Assembly: GCA_949825025.1 (NCBI GenBank)
Contig: OX463784.1
Span: forward strand, 20,392,761 to 20,456,760
Source of the DNA: Siphlonurus alternatus
Taxonomy: Eukaryota > Arthropoda > Insecta > Ephemeroptera > Siphlonuridae
Direction of reading: 5' to 3'
Length of the DNA stretch: 64,000 nucleotides
In this document: positions 51,714 to 62,499 of the stretch, in pieces
Position numbering within the stretch: the first letter of the stretch is position 1
Layout of the letters: the number at the start of each line of letters is the position of its first letter
Notes under the pieces: generated by a model
Seen by the model: only the letters and a program-made list of their open reading frames with translations
Told to the model about the DNA's origin: nothing
Databases searched by the model: none
Position numbers and translations under genes: made by a program

Positions 51714-51728
51714 GCGAGAGGTTCACAT

Positions 51729-54548
51729 TTAGTTGTTGATTGCTGCTGCGCCGCCTACTGGCCGGTGATTCTTAGCCAAGTAGTCAGCGAAGGCCTGGTA
51801 GGGAGCCGTGGACAGAGGCATCTCCTTCCACAGGTCCGGAGTCAAGTAGGCGTAAGTCTTGCCAATGGCAGCGTACGTGGCCTTGGCTGTAACGATCATA
51901 CAACAGAAGGTCAGATATTGGTCAGAGAAGAAGGTGTTACAGGGTATCTTTTATGTAATAAAACATCCCTCGTATGGAATAATGAGCTATCTGCCTACCA
52001 AAATTAATTTGCAATTACAAGCTACTGTATCTGCTATACCAGGCAAGTGCAATTATAAGGTTAAAGGTAAAGCAGATAGCTCATCATTGCACATGAAATT
52101 TGGTAGCTCATTATTCCAGTCGAGGGACGATAATTCAATGATGCATCATTAGATGGCAATGTTTGATTGTAGCCATCATATTGTGGCCATTGACAGGAGT
52201 TGATTGAAAGAAGCAAAATTAAACCCTGAGGCAAGTGAACTTCATACGCTGCATAACATGTGAAGAAAGAGAGAAAAAGTGAGTCATTTCTCACCAAAGT
52301 TGCCGAGGGTTCCGGTACTGCCGCGGGCAGAGGTGTAGCAATCCTCAATACCGGCCATGGTGAGCAGCTTCTTGGGGACGGGAGCGGACACAATGCCGGT
52401 ACCGCGGGGTGCGGGGATGAGACGCACCAGCACGGAGCCGCACTTGCCAGTTACCTGCAGAATTACACAAGATTAGATTTATGTAGCCAAAAGTAAGTCT
52501 TGATACACTTTTCTCTGACCAATAAGATTATCAGGAAAAAGTGTGAAATATCTTTCTCAATTACACTTTCTTTTTTTCTTTTACTCTGTTCATCAAATTG
52601 TAAGGAATAATTTTAAACAGCTGACTTAAAACAAGTGAAAATCATGCATAATCAGATATTTTTAGCATATACTTTCCTAGTAGTAGAGAATTCTATTAAA
52701 GTTTTGTACAATTATTATAATTAACGAGAACAATTGAAAATTTGAAATAAGATATCCCTGGCAAGGGAGGCTAGGAAGAACGTACCTTGCAGGGCACGGT
52801 ATGGGGCTTGCCGATCTTGTTTCCCCAGTAGCCTCGACGCACGGGCACCACAGAAAGCTTGGCAAGGATGATGGCACCTCGGATGGCGGTAGCCACCTCC
52901 TTGGAGCATTTCACACCAAGACCAATGTGGCCGTTGGAGTCTCCAATAGCTGAGGACAGAGGCCAACGTTGTAACATACCGGTACCAACATTGTAACATA
53001 CCAGTACCAACATTATAACTTTTGAACAATAAATATTAGGAATTAAGTTATTCTTCGATTAAGGCTGAATATTTCTTTAAAAGGTGATCCTCGTGTTTTA
53101 ACAATATCAAAGTCAGGTTTTTCAAGAAATAAAATATTGGGTCACATCAATTAATTTTCAATGTAATTAAATTTTGATCAAATTTTCATTAATTAAAATA
53201 TTTTAAATGTGATTCACCAAAAGTTGAAATTAAGCTGTAACAAAAATCTCAGCCAAACGAGACTTGACAGAGTTTGCTGATAGGACTGGATTTTGTTGAC
53301 TTATTTTTGTAGCCATCTATCGATAAGACTTCACAGTACTAGTCATATATACAGGACTTGATAACGTACCGACAAAGGCCTTGAAACGGGTGCGCTGTCC
53401 TGCACGAGTTTGCTTCTGTACGGGCATGATCTTGAGAACCTCATCCTTGAGCTGGGAGCCAATGAAGAAGTCAATGATTTCGTACTCCTGAAAAATCATC
53501 CACCAATCAGAACACTCGCCTCCCTGTTTACACCAATCACAATCAGAGTAGCATTTTTTTTTTGTAAATGTTTGAAAGGTGAAATAGCCTTCAAGCAATA
53601 ACACTTAAAGGCCTTGAAATTTTCAATTATTTTATGCATATTAAAATGACACAATGGTTAAAAATATCCATTATGGGGTAAGGAATGCAATAATACATGT
53701 TTTTCATACTAAAATTACTACTACTACTACTACAAAATTCCATTTATACTTCACTATTATGTAATTTACATTAATTTTCAGTATATCCTTGAAAACAACA
53801 TAAAGTAAGCATTACGCCCAATTCCCTGCTCACTGAATCAAAATAACATCAGAGACCTCTATGTTTTATAGCAAGATATGGGTTATTTTTTTTAGCGCTG
53901 CTTCACGAGGCATACATAACAGTTGTTCTAACCTTCTGAAGCTCGGAAAAATGTAATAAAAATTCTGGTCAACACGGAAGTTGTAGTAACACAAAAACAC
54001 ATTGTCAATAGGACGATTTGTACAGTAAATTGTGTAAAAATAAAACTCAAGACAGGGCATCTATTTAGCATTAACTACTTTACTTGACTCGTTGTCTGAC
54101 AGCATGAAGAGAGCAGAGAAAGAATCCTTTCTCTATTGGCTTGCTAGAAGTAAAATGGCTTAAATGCCTACGTGGGCATAAGAAAAGAAGAAGAAGAGTA
54201 GGATGACTAATGATTTAGCAGGTAGTTCTACTTTTAACAAGCTGGATTTTTGCTCGAAAACATATGAAAAATGTTCCTCGCTCTGGAAAAACTGAAGCTA
54301 CTTCTTCTTACCTTGATGGGCAGGGAGAAGAGGTAGATCTCCTCCAGGGTCTGGATCTTGCCGTCACGCACCAGACGTCCCAGCTTGGTGACGGGCACCC
54401 ACTCCTTCTCGGCCTCCTTGCCACGACCTCTGCCACGACCGCGACCTCTGCCCCTGGGACGCCCACCGCGACCTCGAGCACCAAAACCTCCTCTGAATCC
54501 TCCTCGATCACCGCCTCGCTGGCCACCGGCTGGAGCTGCGTCCGCCAT
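51729..54548 (-). CDS. RPS2: 40S ribosomal protein S2 (uS5), 5 coding exons, 278 aa
   Basis: The coding exons are 54312-54548, 53370-53487, 52786-52949, 52295-52454 and 51729-51886, all GT/AG and phase-consistent, giving 278 codons plus TAA. The N-terminus (about residues 8-43) is an RG/RGG-rich tract, as in animal RPS2. Then follow [18 protein letters not shown] and [20 protein letters not shown] (the S5 RNA-binding fold). [20 protein letters not shown] and [19 protein letters not shown] come next. The C-terminal S5 domain shows [19 protein letters not shown] and a YLTPDLWKE segment. Human RPS2 is 293 aa, and the difference lies mostly in the tails. The protein sits near the mRNA entry channel of the small subunit and affects decoding. 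The ATG is the first codon of its exon, directly after an AG acceptor, so the 5' UTR must lie in an upstream exon. Confidence 0.98.
51965..52129. mobile_element. foldback family F4 copy in RPS2 last intron
   Basis: Ends CATCCCTCGT...GGAATAATGAGCTATCTGCC and the inverted ATTCC...CGAGGGACG match the better-preserved copy at 42882-43081. The interior retains the GCAGATAGCTCAT arm. No coding capacity. It lies in the intron between exons 52295-52454 and 51729-51886, clear of the splice sites. Confidence 0.75.
52963..53020. repeat. 22-bp minisatellite in RPS2 intron 3
   Basis: Two full copies and one partial copy of a 22-bp unit beginning CCAACATTGTAACATACC. The array starts 14 bp from the acceptor of exon 52786-52949, so it occupies the usual polypyrimidine/branch region. 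Confidence 0.75.
53566..53690 (-). ncRNA. H/ACA box snoRNA in RPS2 intron 2 (copy 2)
   Basis: A paralogue of the snoRNA at 55415-55541, with the same fold. Hairpin 1 has lower stem TGCAT/ATGCA and upper stem CATAATGG/CCATTGTG, followed by H box AAAATA (53628-53633). Hairpin 2 has lower stem TTGAAA/TTTCAA, identical pocket arms ATTTCAAG and TATTTCACC, and upper stem GCCTTTAAG/CTTGAAGGC with the same loop. ACA (53569-53571) lies 3 nt from the end. Compared with copy 1, stem positions change while pairing is mostly kept, and the 3' pocket is invariant, which is the pattern of a selected RNA. The 3' end is about 78 nt from the acceptor of coding exon 2 (53487). Confidence 0.82.
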
Positions 54549-54887
54549 CTGTTGGGAAAATCGTCAACTATCAGCATCCTGACAATGTAGGTTCAATGCT
54601 AAAATAAACTTTTGCAGCTTCTACTTCATAAAAAGTAATGATAAAAAAATAACTTGACAAGAGTTATCACATCCAATCACGACTTTTGTTGTGTGTTTAA
54701 TGGCTCAGATTATATATAATCAGAGCATCAAAAATACTAAAATAATTGGGACTATTAACAGCTTCTTTGCTGAAAATGTGCATGTACTTAGACCAAAATA
54801 TGCACCAACATTATCACTCTGCATATTGATGACACAGCTGCAATTTTGACATGAGGTGCTTTTCCATGGAGCAATGTTGAGCGGGGG

Positions 54888-55030
54888 TTGGTAGGGCGAG
54901 AAAGACACACTTGCTTAAATGTCACATGGCAGCCATTTATCGGGAAAAAAATCTCTGCGGAAAAGCAATTTTTTCAAACAACATGACTGTCATATGATAT
55001 TGAAGCAAGGGTGCTTTTCTCGCCCTACCA
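54888..55030. mobile_element. foldback element in RPS2 intron 1
   Basis: Arms TTGGTAGGGCGAGAAA and TTTTCTCGCCCTACCAA, extended by CTTGCTT / AAGCAAG, enclose about 85 bp. A small MITE-like palindrome with no other clear copy in the window. Confidence 0.6.
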
Positions 55031-55185
55031 AGTTGTTTTTTTCTCTGATGATAGAAATAAATTTAATGCATTTGTCATATTTCACACTGCTGGCATCCTA
55101 ATTTTGTTGCCATTTGGAGGAAGTCAGATTTTGCTGCTGCACCATCAATAGTATGTGCATAACGGGATCATATCATACATGGGGC

Positions 55186-55337
55186 AAAGGAGCTTTCACA
55201 TAACCGAAATTTGCTACGGCGCTCCACAGAAAAACCAAGCTCTTCTTGATTTTTTTTACACAGCTATATTTTCTGTGTGTTGCAGCGTGAACTATTTAAC
55301 GCAGCAATTTTCGATCACGTGAAAGTATCTCAAAGGA
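55186..55337. mobile_element. second foldback element in RPS2 intron 1
   Basis: Imperfect arms GCTTTCACATAACCGAAATT and AATTTTCGATCACGTGAAAG enclose a GC-richer centre. The arms are more diverged than those of the neighbouring foldback, so it is probably older. Confidence 0.5.
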
Positions 55338-55414
55338 GAGCATCAACCCAATATCTTGAGAGCAATGTTGGTAGATTTACCGGTATTAATGTATAATTAT
55401 TATGTACAAAATAA

Positions 55415-55541
55415 ATTTGTATGAAAGGTGAAATAGCCACCAAGCAATAACACTTGAAGGCCTTGAAATTTTCAGTTAATTTATGCATCTTAAAATGACA
55501 CAATGGTTAGTAACTATCCATCATGAGGTAAGAGATGCATT
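55415..55541 (-). ncRNA. H/ACA box snoRNA in RPS2 intron 1 (copy 1)
   Basis: Read on the minus strand, this folds into the two-hairpin H/ACA form. Hairpin 1 has lower stem ATGCATC/GATGCAT (7 bp), an 8+9 nt internal pocket and upper stem CATGATGG/CCATTGTG, and is followed by H box AAATTA (55477-55482). Hairpin 2 has lower stem TGAAA/TTTCA, pocket arms ATTTCAAG and TATTTCACC, and upper stem GCCTTCAAG/CTTGGTGGC with loop TGTTATTG. It ends in box ACA (55418-55420) exactly 3 nt before the inferred 3' end. Pocket-to-box spacing is 14-16 nt in both hairpins, as the family requires. The 3' pocket can pair with 18S rRNA GGUGAAAUUCUUGG. Vertebrate RPS2 introns also host H/ACA RNAs (SNORA10, SNORA64); orthology is not shown. 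Processing is expected from the spliced RPS2 intron. Confidence 0.82.
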
Positions 55542-56012
55542 ACATTTTCATACAACCAATTAGAAAAATACAGGCTGCAGAGTAGTTCTATCATGGGCTA
55601 CAGACACATGATAGAACAATAAGCTACAGAACTACGATGGCTTGCCTGCCCATGTTGCCTGCCAATGTTTTATATAGATGCTTAAACTATGCAGATTACG
55701 CAGAATAATTATGCAGTTTTAGCTTATAAAGAATCTTATAGTTTTTACAGCAATTTCTTACACTTGATATAATAGAGCTTATTGTAACAAAATAATTTTT
55801 CTGGCATCCATGAAAAATCAGAATGCAGAGCTGATGCAGAGTGCAAAACGTGGTTCATATTTTTAAGATTTATAGAACAATTTCTGATTGAAAACAAAAA
55901 CTTATTATTTATAAACATGGTTTAGGTTTTATAGTTTATATTAAGAATGACATAATTTATTGAAAGTAAAGGATTACCAAGATAATTAGAAATAACAAGG
56001 AGCAAAATTTAC

Positions 56013-56034
56013 CTGTGGTCTTGTTGATGCAAAG
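56013..56034 (-). promoter_or_regulatory. RPS2: probable RPS2 non-coding exon 1 with 5'-TOP-like start
   Basis: RPS2 needs an upstream exon because its ATG follows directly on an acceptor. The best donor upstream is CCACAG/gtaaat, with the boundary at 56013/56012. About 22 nt upstream of it is TTCTTTGC on the minus strand, a plausible start at C followed by pyrimidines, the TOP signature of ribosomal protein mRNAs. A TTTTATT motif lies about 30 nt further upstream. The resulting 22-nt 5' UTR and ~1.46 kb first intron are typical of ribosomal protein genes. The exact start is inference. Confidence 0.5.
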
Positions 56035-58006
56035 AATAACAATTACCAACGTAACAAAAATAAAACTGGAAAATCGTTAAAATCAATACCAGGAATTTTT
56101 ACTAAATTTAGGGACATATAACTAAAATCATAGATGACGCAAGTAGGCCGAGTAGGCTAAAAATATTGTAAACACCGCGAACAGCATTTACATATTTAAA
56201 AATACAAGATATAATTTCAGAGATATAATTTTATAAAATATTAAATTTATATATATTTAAATCGCCATTTAATCATTAACCTAGCGCAATTAATATTAAT
56301 ATATTCAATTAATAAATATAGAGAAAATTCAAACTTTTTTTTTAATGAAAATTGCTTGTTGCTGACCTAACACCCCCAAAAGTTTTGAGTGAACTTGACT
56401 GAACTCTTTATTTCGCACGACACATCTCGTGTCTCGCCGCCGCCGTGTCTTTTGTTCCTATTCATAGCAAGTCTACCTCTCTCTTCAAGAAACACCAGAC
56501 CCAAGTTATTTACGCGTTTTACCTCGAAAAACTTTTCTGTTTTTATTTTTATGTGCCGTTGAAAAAAATATAAGTCCTATTTTCTTTTCAGTATAATAAT
56601 ACTTTTACAAAAAAAAATCCACTCTTTCTGTCTCCCTTATATATGTACATTGCATACATATTCTACAGCAATCATGATTACTTAGCTTAAATTTTACTCG
56701 CACACTTCATAATTCTTATAACAGAAAAAGTTTCAACGAAAAAAACATTTTTTTTTAACAAAAAAAATATTTCAAATGAATAATTCCTTTGTGTGACATA
56801 ATAAAAAACTTAATTTATAAATTTTCATTACAGAAGCCACTTCGCGGCTTGTTAAGAAAAAAAAAATGTAAAAAATCTTTTTTTTTTCTTTTATCAAAGT
56901 AAATAATTAAATTTTATATCTTTGAGGTAAATTATATAATAAAAATTAGAAACCTAATAGTAGTAATGAGAGTACAGAGTAGATATTATTGTTTAGAGAC
57001 AAAAATTAGCAAAATGCTTAATATATAATTAATAATATTAATAAATATACTGTTTACAATTTTTAAATAAAATTTAAGAAAATAATATGCAACACAATTA
57101 TAATTTTACTATAAATCGTATTATTAATTATATGTTTATAAGAAGCTTTAAAATTCGAATATAATTATTAATAATTAATAATATATAGACCCACTGATAC
57201 AGATAAAATATCTTACACAACACAAAAATTAAAGGGCACCTCTGCAATCGAGATTTTGAATAATTAATAATCAATTAACGTATTGTGTTAGATATTATCA
57301 TATAATAATAATTTTATTCTGTTTTATGTATTTATTTTAGATATATGTTGAATTAATTAATTCTTTCTACTTTCTTACGCAAATATTTTACACAATGTAT
57401 AAAATATATAAAGAAAAAAAGTAATAGTATCTTAATTATTATTAAAATAATTGAATTAAAAATGCCTTTACAATAATTTGATTTCGTTTATAAACCAAAT
57501 ATATTTAATCAACCATAATATAACGAGAAGTAGTGATAGTCTTCTTTTTCTATATAATAATTAAATAATTATTATCCTTGCATATACTGCAGAGAAGCAT
57601 TCAAAGCTCCATACATTTTATCGACTATAAGTTATATCCATAACTCGACAAAACATTTTAAATTATTAAAAGTTGATTCATGCAATATACCTGTATGATA
57701 TTGCAATCTATTATAATATCCTTCAATAATAAAAGAAAACATAATAACTCAAATAAGATATAATTTTTAAGGTAATCGGATCATGTCTATCTTTCTTTAT
57801 CCTTACTCTCCTGTGTATTCGTTTCAAATAATGTAATTTCATGTTGAGAAAGAGAAAAGAAAAGAAAAGGATCTCAACTCAAGTGGAGTCTTCTTATCGT
57901 TATGATTACATTGCCTCTCGCTACCAGGCGACATCCATGTCAAAACCAATTCTCAGGAGCGTGCGTGATTGCCTTTGAACGTGCCTAACTCTCCTTCCCT
58001 CCACTT

Positions 58007-58062
<56 letters not shown>

Positions 58063-59025
58063 GTCTGAAGACAAAAAAGAATTGGTAAAAAAAGAGAGTA
58101 CTGTTTCAACTGCAATCATTCGGAAATCGAATCTGTAATCTCTTTTAGTGTTTTAATTTATTTAGTTTAAATTTCCTGTAAAAGGTAAATGAATTCTATA
58201 TACTTAATATTATAATGTATGCTTTGTATTTAATATTTTTGAAAAAGAAAATGACGTATTACAAAATTATTTTTTAATTTAAATATTTTTTAAAATAATA
58301 AAAATATATATTAATAATGTTATAAGTATAAGGCATGCAGAAAAAATCTCAATGGATCGTAAACGTCTGTATGGGAGTTCGTCGTAAACAATTTTTGTCA
58401 AATATGCCATGCAAATAAGTTAGGAAACAAAAAGTAAGAAGCAGAGAAATATTCATTTTAAAACAAATCCGACTTAGCTAACAATCATTTATTTAATTAA
58501 GTGATAATTCCAGATGTCAATAGCTCTATATACAATGCATTTTTGCTACGTTATATTGTTATGTTTCTTTCCTCAATTTTTTTTAAAACTATAATTATAA
58601 TAAAAAAAAGAAAGGTTGCAGCATATCGATGGAGAGATACGAGAATCGAAAATTAATATGATATACATATACGATATATGTATGATATTTGATCAAAGAA
58701 AATGCAACAATACAACTATTATTTTAAATTATATATACCAGCAATATGTTTATAATATAACCCATGCATTTAGGTATTAAGTTGAAAAAATTGTCTATTC
58801 ATACGCGCGGAGAGTTAATTTTGGGGTTTAGGTCGTTTTAAAGATTGTATCCTGGAGTGTTAGAATGGTAATTTTAATATGAAAACATTGCAGCATTAAT
58901 ATTTAAAGCTGCCACCATACATATCACCTAGAAGTTAGGCTACATGTTCAGCAAGCAAATAGGAAGGGTTGCATATATAACAGGGGCAAAATGACGTCTT
59001 TTTGCTCACATGTAGCTTTCCTGCA
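56035..59025. other. RPS2 upstream region, no gene seen
   Basis: A GC-richer island at 56395-56540 (CTCGCCGCCGCCGTGTC) may be regulatory or an alternative upstream exon of RPS2. Beyond it the DNA is AT-rich up to the (CT)n tract and the F5 foldback. Confidence 0.4.
58008..58060. repeat. C run and (CT)n microsatellite
   Basis: About eight C followed by roughly 21 CT dinucleotides. Polypurine/polypyrimidine tract about 2 kb upstream of RPS2. Confidence 0.92.
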
Positions 59026-59235
59026 GTCAAATTAACTTTATATTCTTTCCGGAAGTAGCCGGAAGTGTTGAATTTACAACTCTTCTGTTTGTAATTCGGA
59101 TTTAAAACTTTACAAAATGATTTGAAGTAAAAGTACTGAAATATGTGTGAAAATCTAACGCTGAAATATGAATAGGAAGACCAGAAATCTTACACTTCCG
59201 GCTACTTCCGGAGGGAATATCATGTAAATTTAACT
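59026..59235. mobile_element. foldback family F5, copy B
   Basis: AGTCAAATTAACTTTATATT, then CCGGAAGTAGCCGGAAGTG. Inverted, CACTTCCGGCTACTTCCGG and TGTAAATTTAACT. The double GGAAGT is palindromically arranged. Confidence 0.75.
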
Positions 59236-59517
59236 ATATATATGCTCACGGCGTGATGGCCAAGCAACCTAGTACTTATTTATTCATATCAACCGTTGTG
59301 TACCCACTAGCTGCGCGACACCAGTTCTTGTCGTAAAGTATGGCGAACCGAATATGTCATGTATATATTAATTACATATTTATTAATTATAGGTTAAATA
59401 CCAAAATGCAATATAATATCATAAAAAAACATATAATTAACACTTCAATATATGAATTCTGACTGCAATGGTTAAGGATCGATGTTCAATATTTATGGGG
59501 TTGAATAACATCGATAC

Positions 59518-59572
59518 GGTTGGTTGGTTGGTATTTTGGAGCAATTGACACATTTTGATCATGTATGCCCCC
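59518..59572 (-). mobile_element. ~55-bp stem-loop retroposon with 13-bp TSD
   Basis: Minus strand: GGGGGCATACATGATC, AAAATGTGTCAATTGC, TCCAAAATA, then an (AACC)n tail. It is flanked by perfect copies of ATAACATCGATAC (59505-59517 and 59573-59585). Long target duplications plus a simple-repeat 3' tail indicate target-primed reverse transcription. Confidence 0.82.
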
Positions 59573-59599
59573 ATAACATCGATACCTGGTATCGACAAT

Positions 59600-59642
59600 T
59601 GGGGGGGGAAGGGGGGAGGGAGGAGGGAGGAGGAGGGAGGTA
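59600..59642. repeat. G-rich GGA/GGGA tract
   Basis: Eight G followed by repeated GGGAGGA-type units. All-purine and G-quadruplex-capable on the plus strand. Confidence 0.85.
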
Positions 59643-59689
59643 AGTTACAATATGGGTAAAAATTTAAAAATACATGACTGTTTTTTTAT

Positions 59690-59880
59690 AGTTAAATTAA
59701 TTGGACATTCCCACCGGAAGTACCCGGAAGTGAGAGATTTACATCCTTTCTAGTTGTATTTTCAGAAATAGGTTTGTAAGAAGAGTGTTCGAGATTTGTT
59801 TAAAATAATTCAAAACTTAAACTTGAACAGGACGTCCAGAAACCTCTCACTTCCGGTGTAAATATCAAATTAATTTGACC
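59690..59880. mobile_element. foldback family F5, copy C
   Basis: AGTTAAATTAATTGGACATT, then CCGGAAGTACCCGGAAGTG. Inverted, CCTCTCACTTCCGG and AAATTAATTTGAC. It lies 450 bp from copy B in the same arrangement. Confidence 0.75.
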
Positions 59881-62014
59881 CCACCCCATTCTTGTGACCC
59901 CCACCCCTTTCCCGAAGGTGAAGAACCACTCTGATGATATTTTTTTTACCGGCTTCGCCACTGAATAACATGATATTCCAAGACTTGTGTATATCTTTTA
60001 TCGGATTAAGATATTCCGATATAGCATTATACACTATATAATATAATTGAGAATGAGTTGGATGTTATCAAAGAGATGAACTTTTGTATCAATCATGATA
60101 AAAAAAAATCACTGCTAAAAAGTTAAGATCAATGTTCTTTGCAAAAAAATATGTTATTTTCTTTAAAAGGGGTGCATTAGTGATATAAAATATACATTTG
60201 AAAGCTTTATAAAGGAGTAAAAGTAGAGTTTCTATTGCAATGTGTATAATATTATACTATATATAGGTAGAGTATAGCTAGAGCATGACTATATATACTA
60301 TGAATAATATACTAGAAAATTAATTTTCAGAAGAAAAATCCGTATCAAAAATTAAATTTTTTCATGATTCTATAAAAATTTTAACAAATAAAAATTAAAT
60401 ATTACATTTTTAATATCATTATTATATATAGGTGTTTACCTGTGACAAATACATCATGAGTTTCTCCACAAAATCGAGGGAGAGAAATGTTCTCCCCAAG
60501 AGAACAATATTTTCTTAGCGTTTCCTTAAATTGGTCCCTGACTAGAAATAAACTTGAGAGTTAACCCAACTGACTCTTGAAGTATTAATGACTTAAAAAT
60601 AAATTGGAGGAATTCTTTTAAAGTGGACTTTCATGTTGTAAAAAGATAAAGAATATTTTTATTTATGTTGATGTGATTTAATAAATTACTGTGTTTTTCC
60701 AATAAAAATTCATTATAACTTGAATTGATCAAAATGTATTTTCTGCAGTGCAATAACCTGTTATTTTTCTTTAAGCCCCCAAATTTTCACTAACTATCTG
60801 AAACTGTTTCTTTCTAATCTACAAGACATATATTTATATTGAGATAACGATGAAAATTCATAATTTACGTATGAATAATTTCTTGTATTTATGTTGTAAT
60901 TTGTATTGGTGAAATAAATTAATAAATAAAAATAAATATGGAAAACAATTAACTAACGTGTTTTATACGGTTAATGTTATTTATTAGCAAAGAAAATATT
61001 CCGGGATAATCACATAAAATAAGTATAACTGGATTACTGGAGGGCATAAAAAAGAAAATGTATATGAGAAAATAACAACAATGAAATCATACGAACACTT
61101 TACTTACTGATTACCAGTTTTTTTGTTTTACTAAAAATATAATATTGAAATGAATTTTATATACCATAAACAAATTAATAGCCTTTTTGTTTTTTATATG
61201 ATAATATATAAACCTGTTTGAAAAAGCAGTACGTATCATGGTAGATCATTTCATTAAATAATAGACAATGTAATTCTTCTCTCAATTGAATCTCTCTTTC
61301 ACACAGCTAGCTGGTTCATTCGTCACCCCCCGTTGGAACTGTGGTTTATTCCATTTGTCGTGGCCGATTGCTATATACCAAGGCGACTCAAATAGTCCAT
61401 CAGACGAGTATAAAAGAGGACATTTATATCTCTGGATGTCCGTGTTTGATTACGTTTTAGTCATTAACAATGTATGATTGGAGATATCACTTCTTCTATA
61501 CTTTATTTCTGATAATAAATGAAAAAAATAGACATAATTCAATTTTATCACCATGTTTCTTTTATGTCTTTATTAATAATGATAGAATTTTATATATTTT
61601 TTAGATGTTTGTAAACAACATTTATTATTTGTTTTCAATTTATTGCAATGTAGTATTAATGTATCACCAGCAGGGAGTCGATTTTAGGTTAGTTCTCATA
61701 AATAGGGGATGAGATGAAATCGCGTGTTGTTTTAATTTTTCTGGAGGAGGGTGTGTGTATGTGGACAATTGTATTTTAACGTGACCGCCATATATGATAT
61801 TGAAGACCTTATATTATGCTACATTTAGTCCTTTTGATATCACCCAATCTAATTTCCAATAATGTATTAAATTAATAGAAATACGATGCTATATATTTTA
61901 TTTACGATATTTAATTATGATTTTTTTTTCTTTTAGCGTAGACACATACTGCTTTTTATTTTTGTCCCCAACATACAACGTGATGACGCCTCATATATAT
62001 TATAATGTAAGGAC
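59881..62014. other. intergenic DNA, no gene seen
   Basis: The patch at 61286-61450 is GC-richer and open for 63 codons, but with no ATG-led frame or family match. It includes TATAAAAG at about 61409. Unidentified. Confidence 0.4.
60845..60940 (+). mobile_element. possible LINE-like 3' tail
   Basis: TATGTTGTAATTTGTATTGG and TGAAATAAATTAATAAATAA resemble non-LTR 3' ends with an (AATA)n tail. Weak because the surrounding DNA is equally AT-rich. Confidence 0.35.
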
Positions 62015-62242
62015 CAAGGTGGATTCACATGGCGGCAACGACGATGCGACGCGATTTTGACGCAAAAGCTGTGAAATCCTATGCGGTGAGCGAATTCTCC
62101 AGGTTGCGGCAACGAATCTCGTGTTAATTATCGATGTTCTTTTTTAAATCACCAAATATATATGGCCGCCAATGGATGTTACAGCAAGTGCGCATTATTT
62201 GCTTCGTGTCGCATGATGAAAATCGCCATGTGAATCCACCTA
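62015..62242. mobile_element. TIR element, Harbinger-like in style
   Basis: AGGTGGATTCACATGGCG and the perfect inverse CGCCATGTGAATCCACCT are flanked by TAA-containing sequence. Subterminal TGCGACGC and GTGTCGCATGATG motifs and a GC-richer interior. No transposase. The superfamily assignment is tentative. Confidence 0.7.
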
Positions 62243-62246
62243 AGTA

Positions 62247-62300
62247 ACATTATCTGTCGTTAACGGATACTTATTAAACACAAACGTAATGCTTTGACTG
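62247..62300. mobile_element. fragment of the TIR element seen at 13544-13681
   Basis: ATTATCTGTCGTTAACGGAT and TACTTATTAAACACAAACGT match the right part of the nested element at 13544-13681. It directly follows the TIR element ending at 62242. Confidence 0.5.
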
Positions 62301-62499
62301 TCTCGAATGTCACCAAAGAGGATTTACTCAATTAATTAGATCAATTTTATGTTGTCTTTTGCATAAATTGCAAACAGATGCGATTCTTTTAGCTAGAGTA
62401 ATAAAGACGTTTCATGACTTGGTGTCACGTTCCACAAAATGAAGCTATTTAAATAAAATTAAAAATTTATTTAAAACACATATCGATGGTGTTCCGTCA

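Noticed and set aside
54264..54590. Plus-strand frames of 74-108 codons opposite RPS2 exon 2
   Set aside because: They are shadows of the GC-rich RG-repeat coding exon of RPS2 on the other strand.
57921..58115. 64-codon frame with an (RE)n run
   Set aside because: It is translated from the (CT)n microsatellite.
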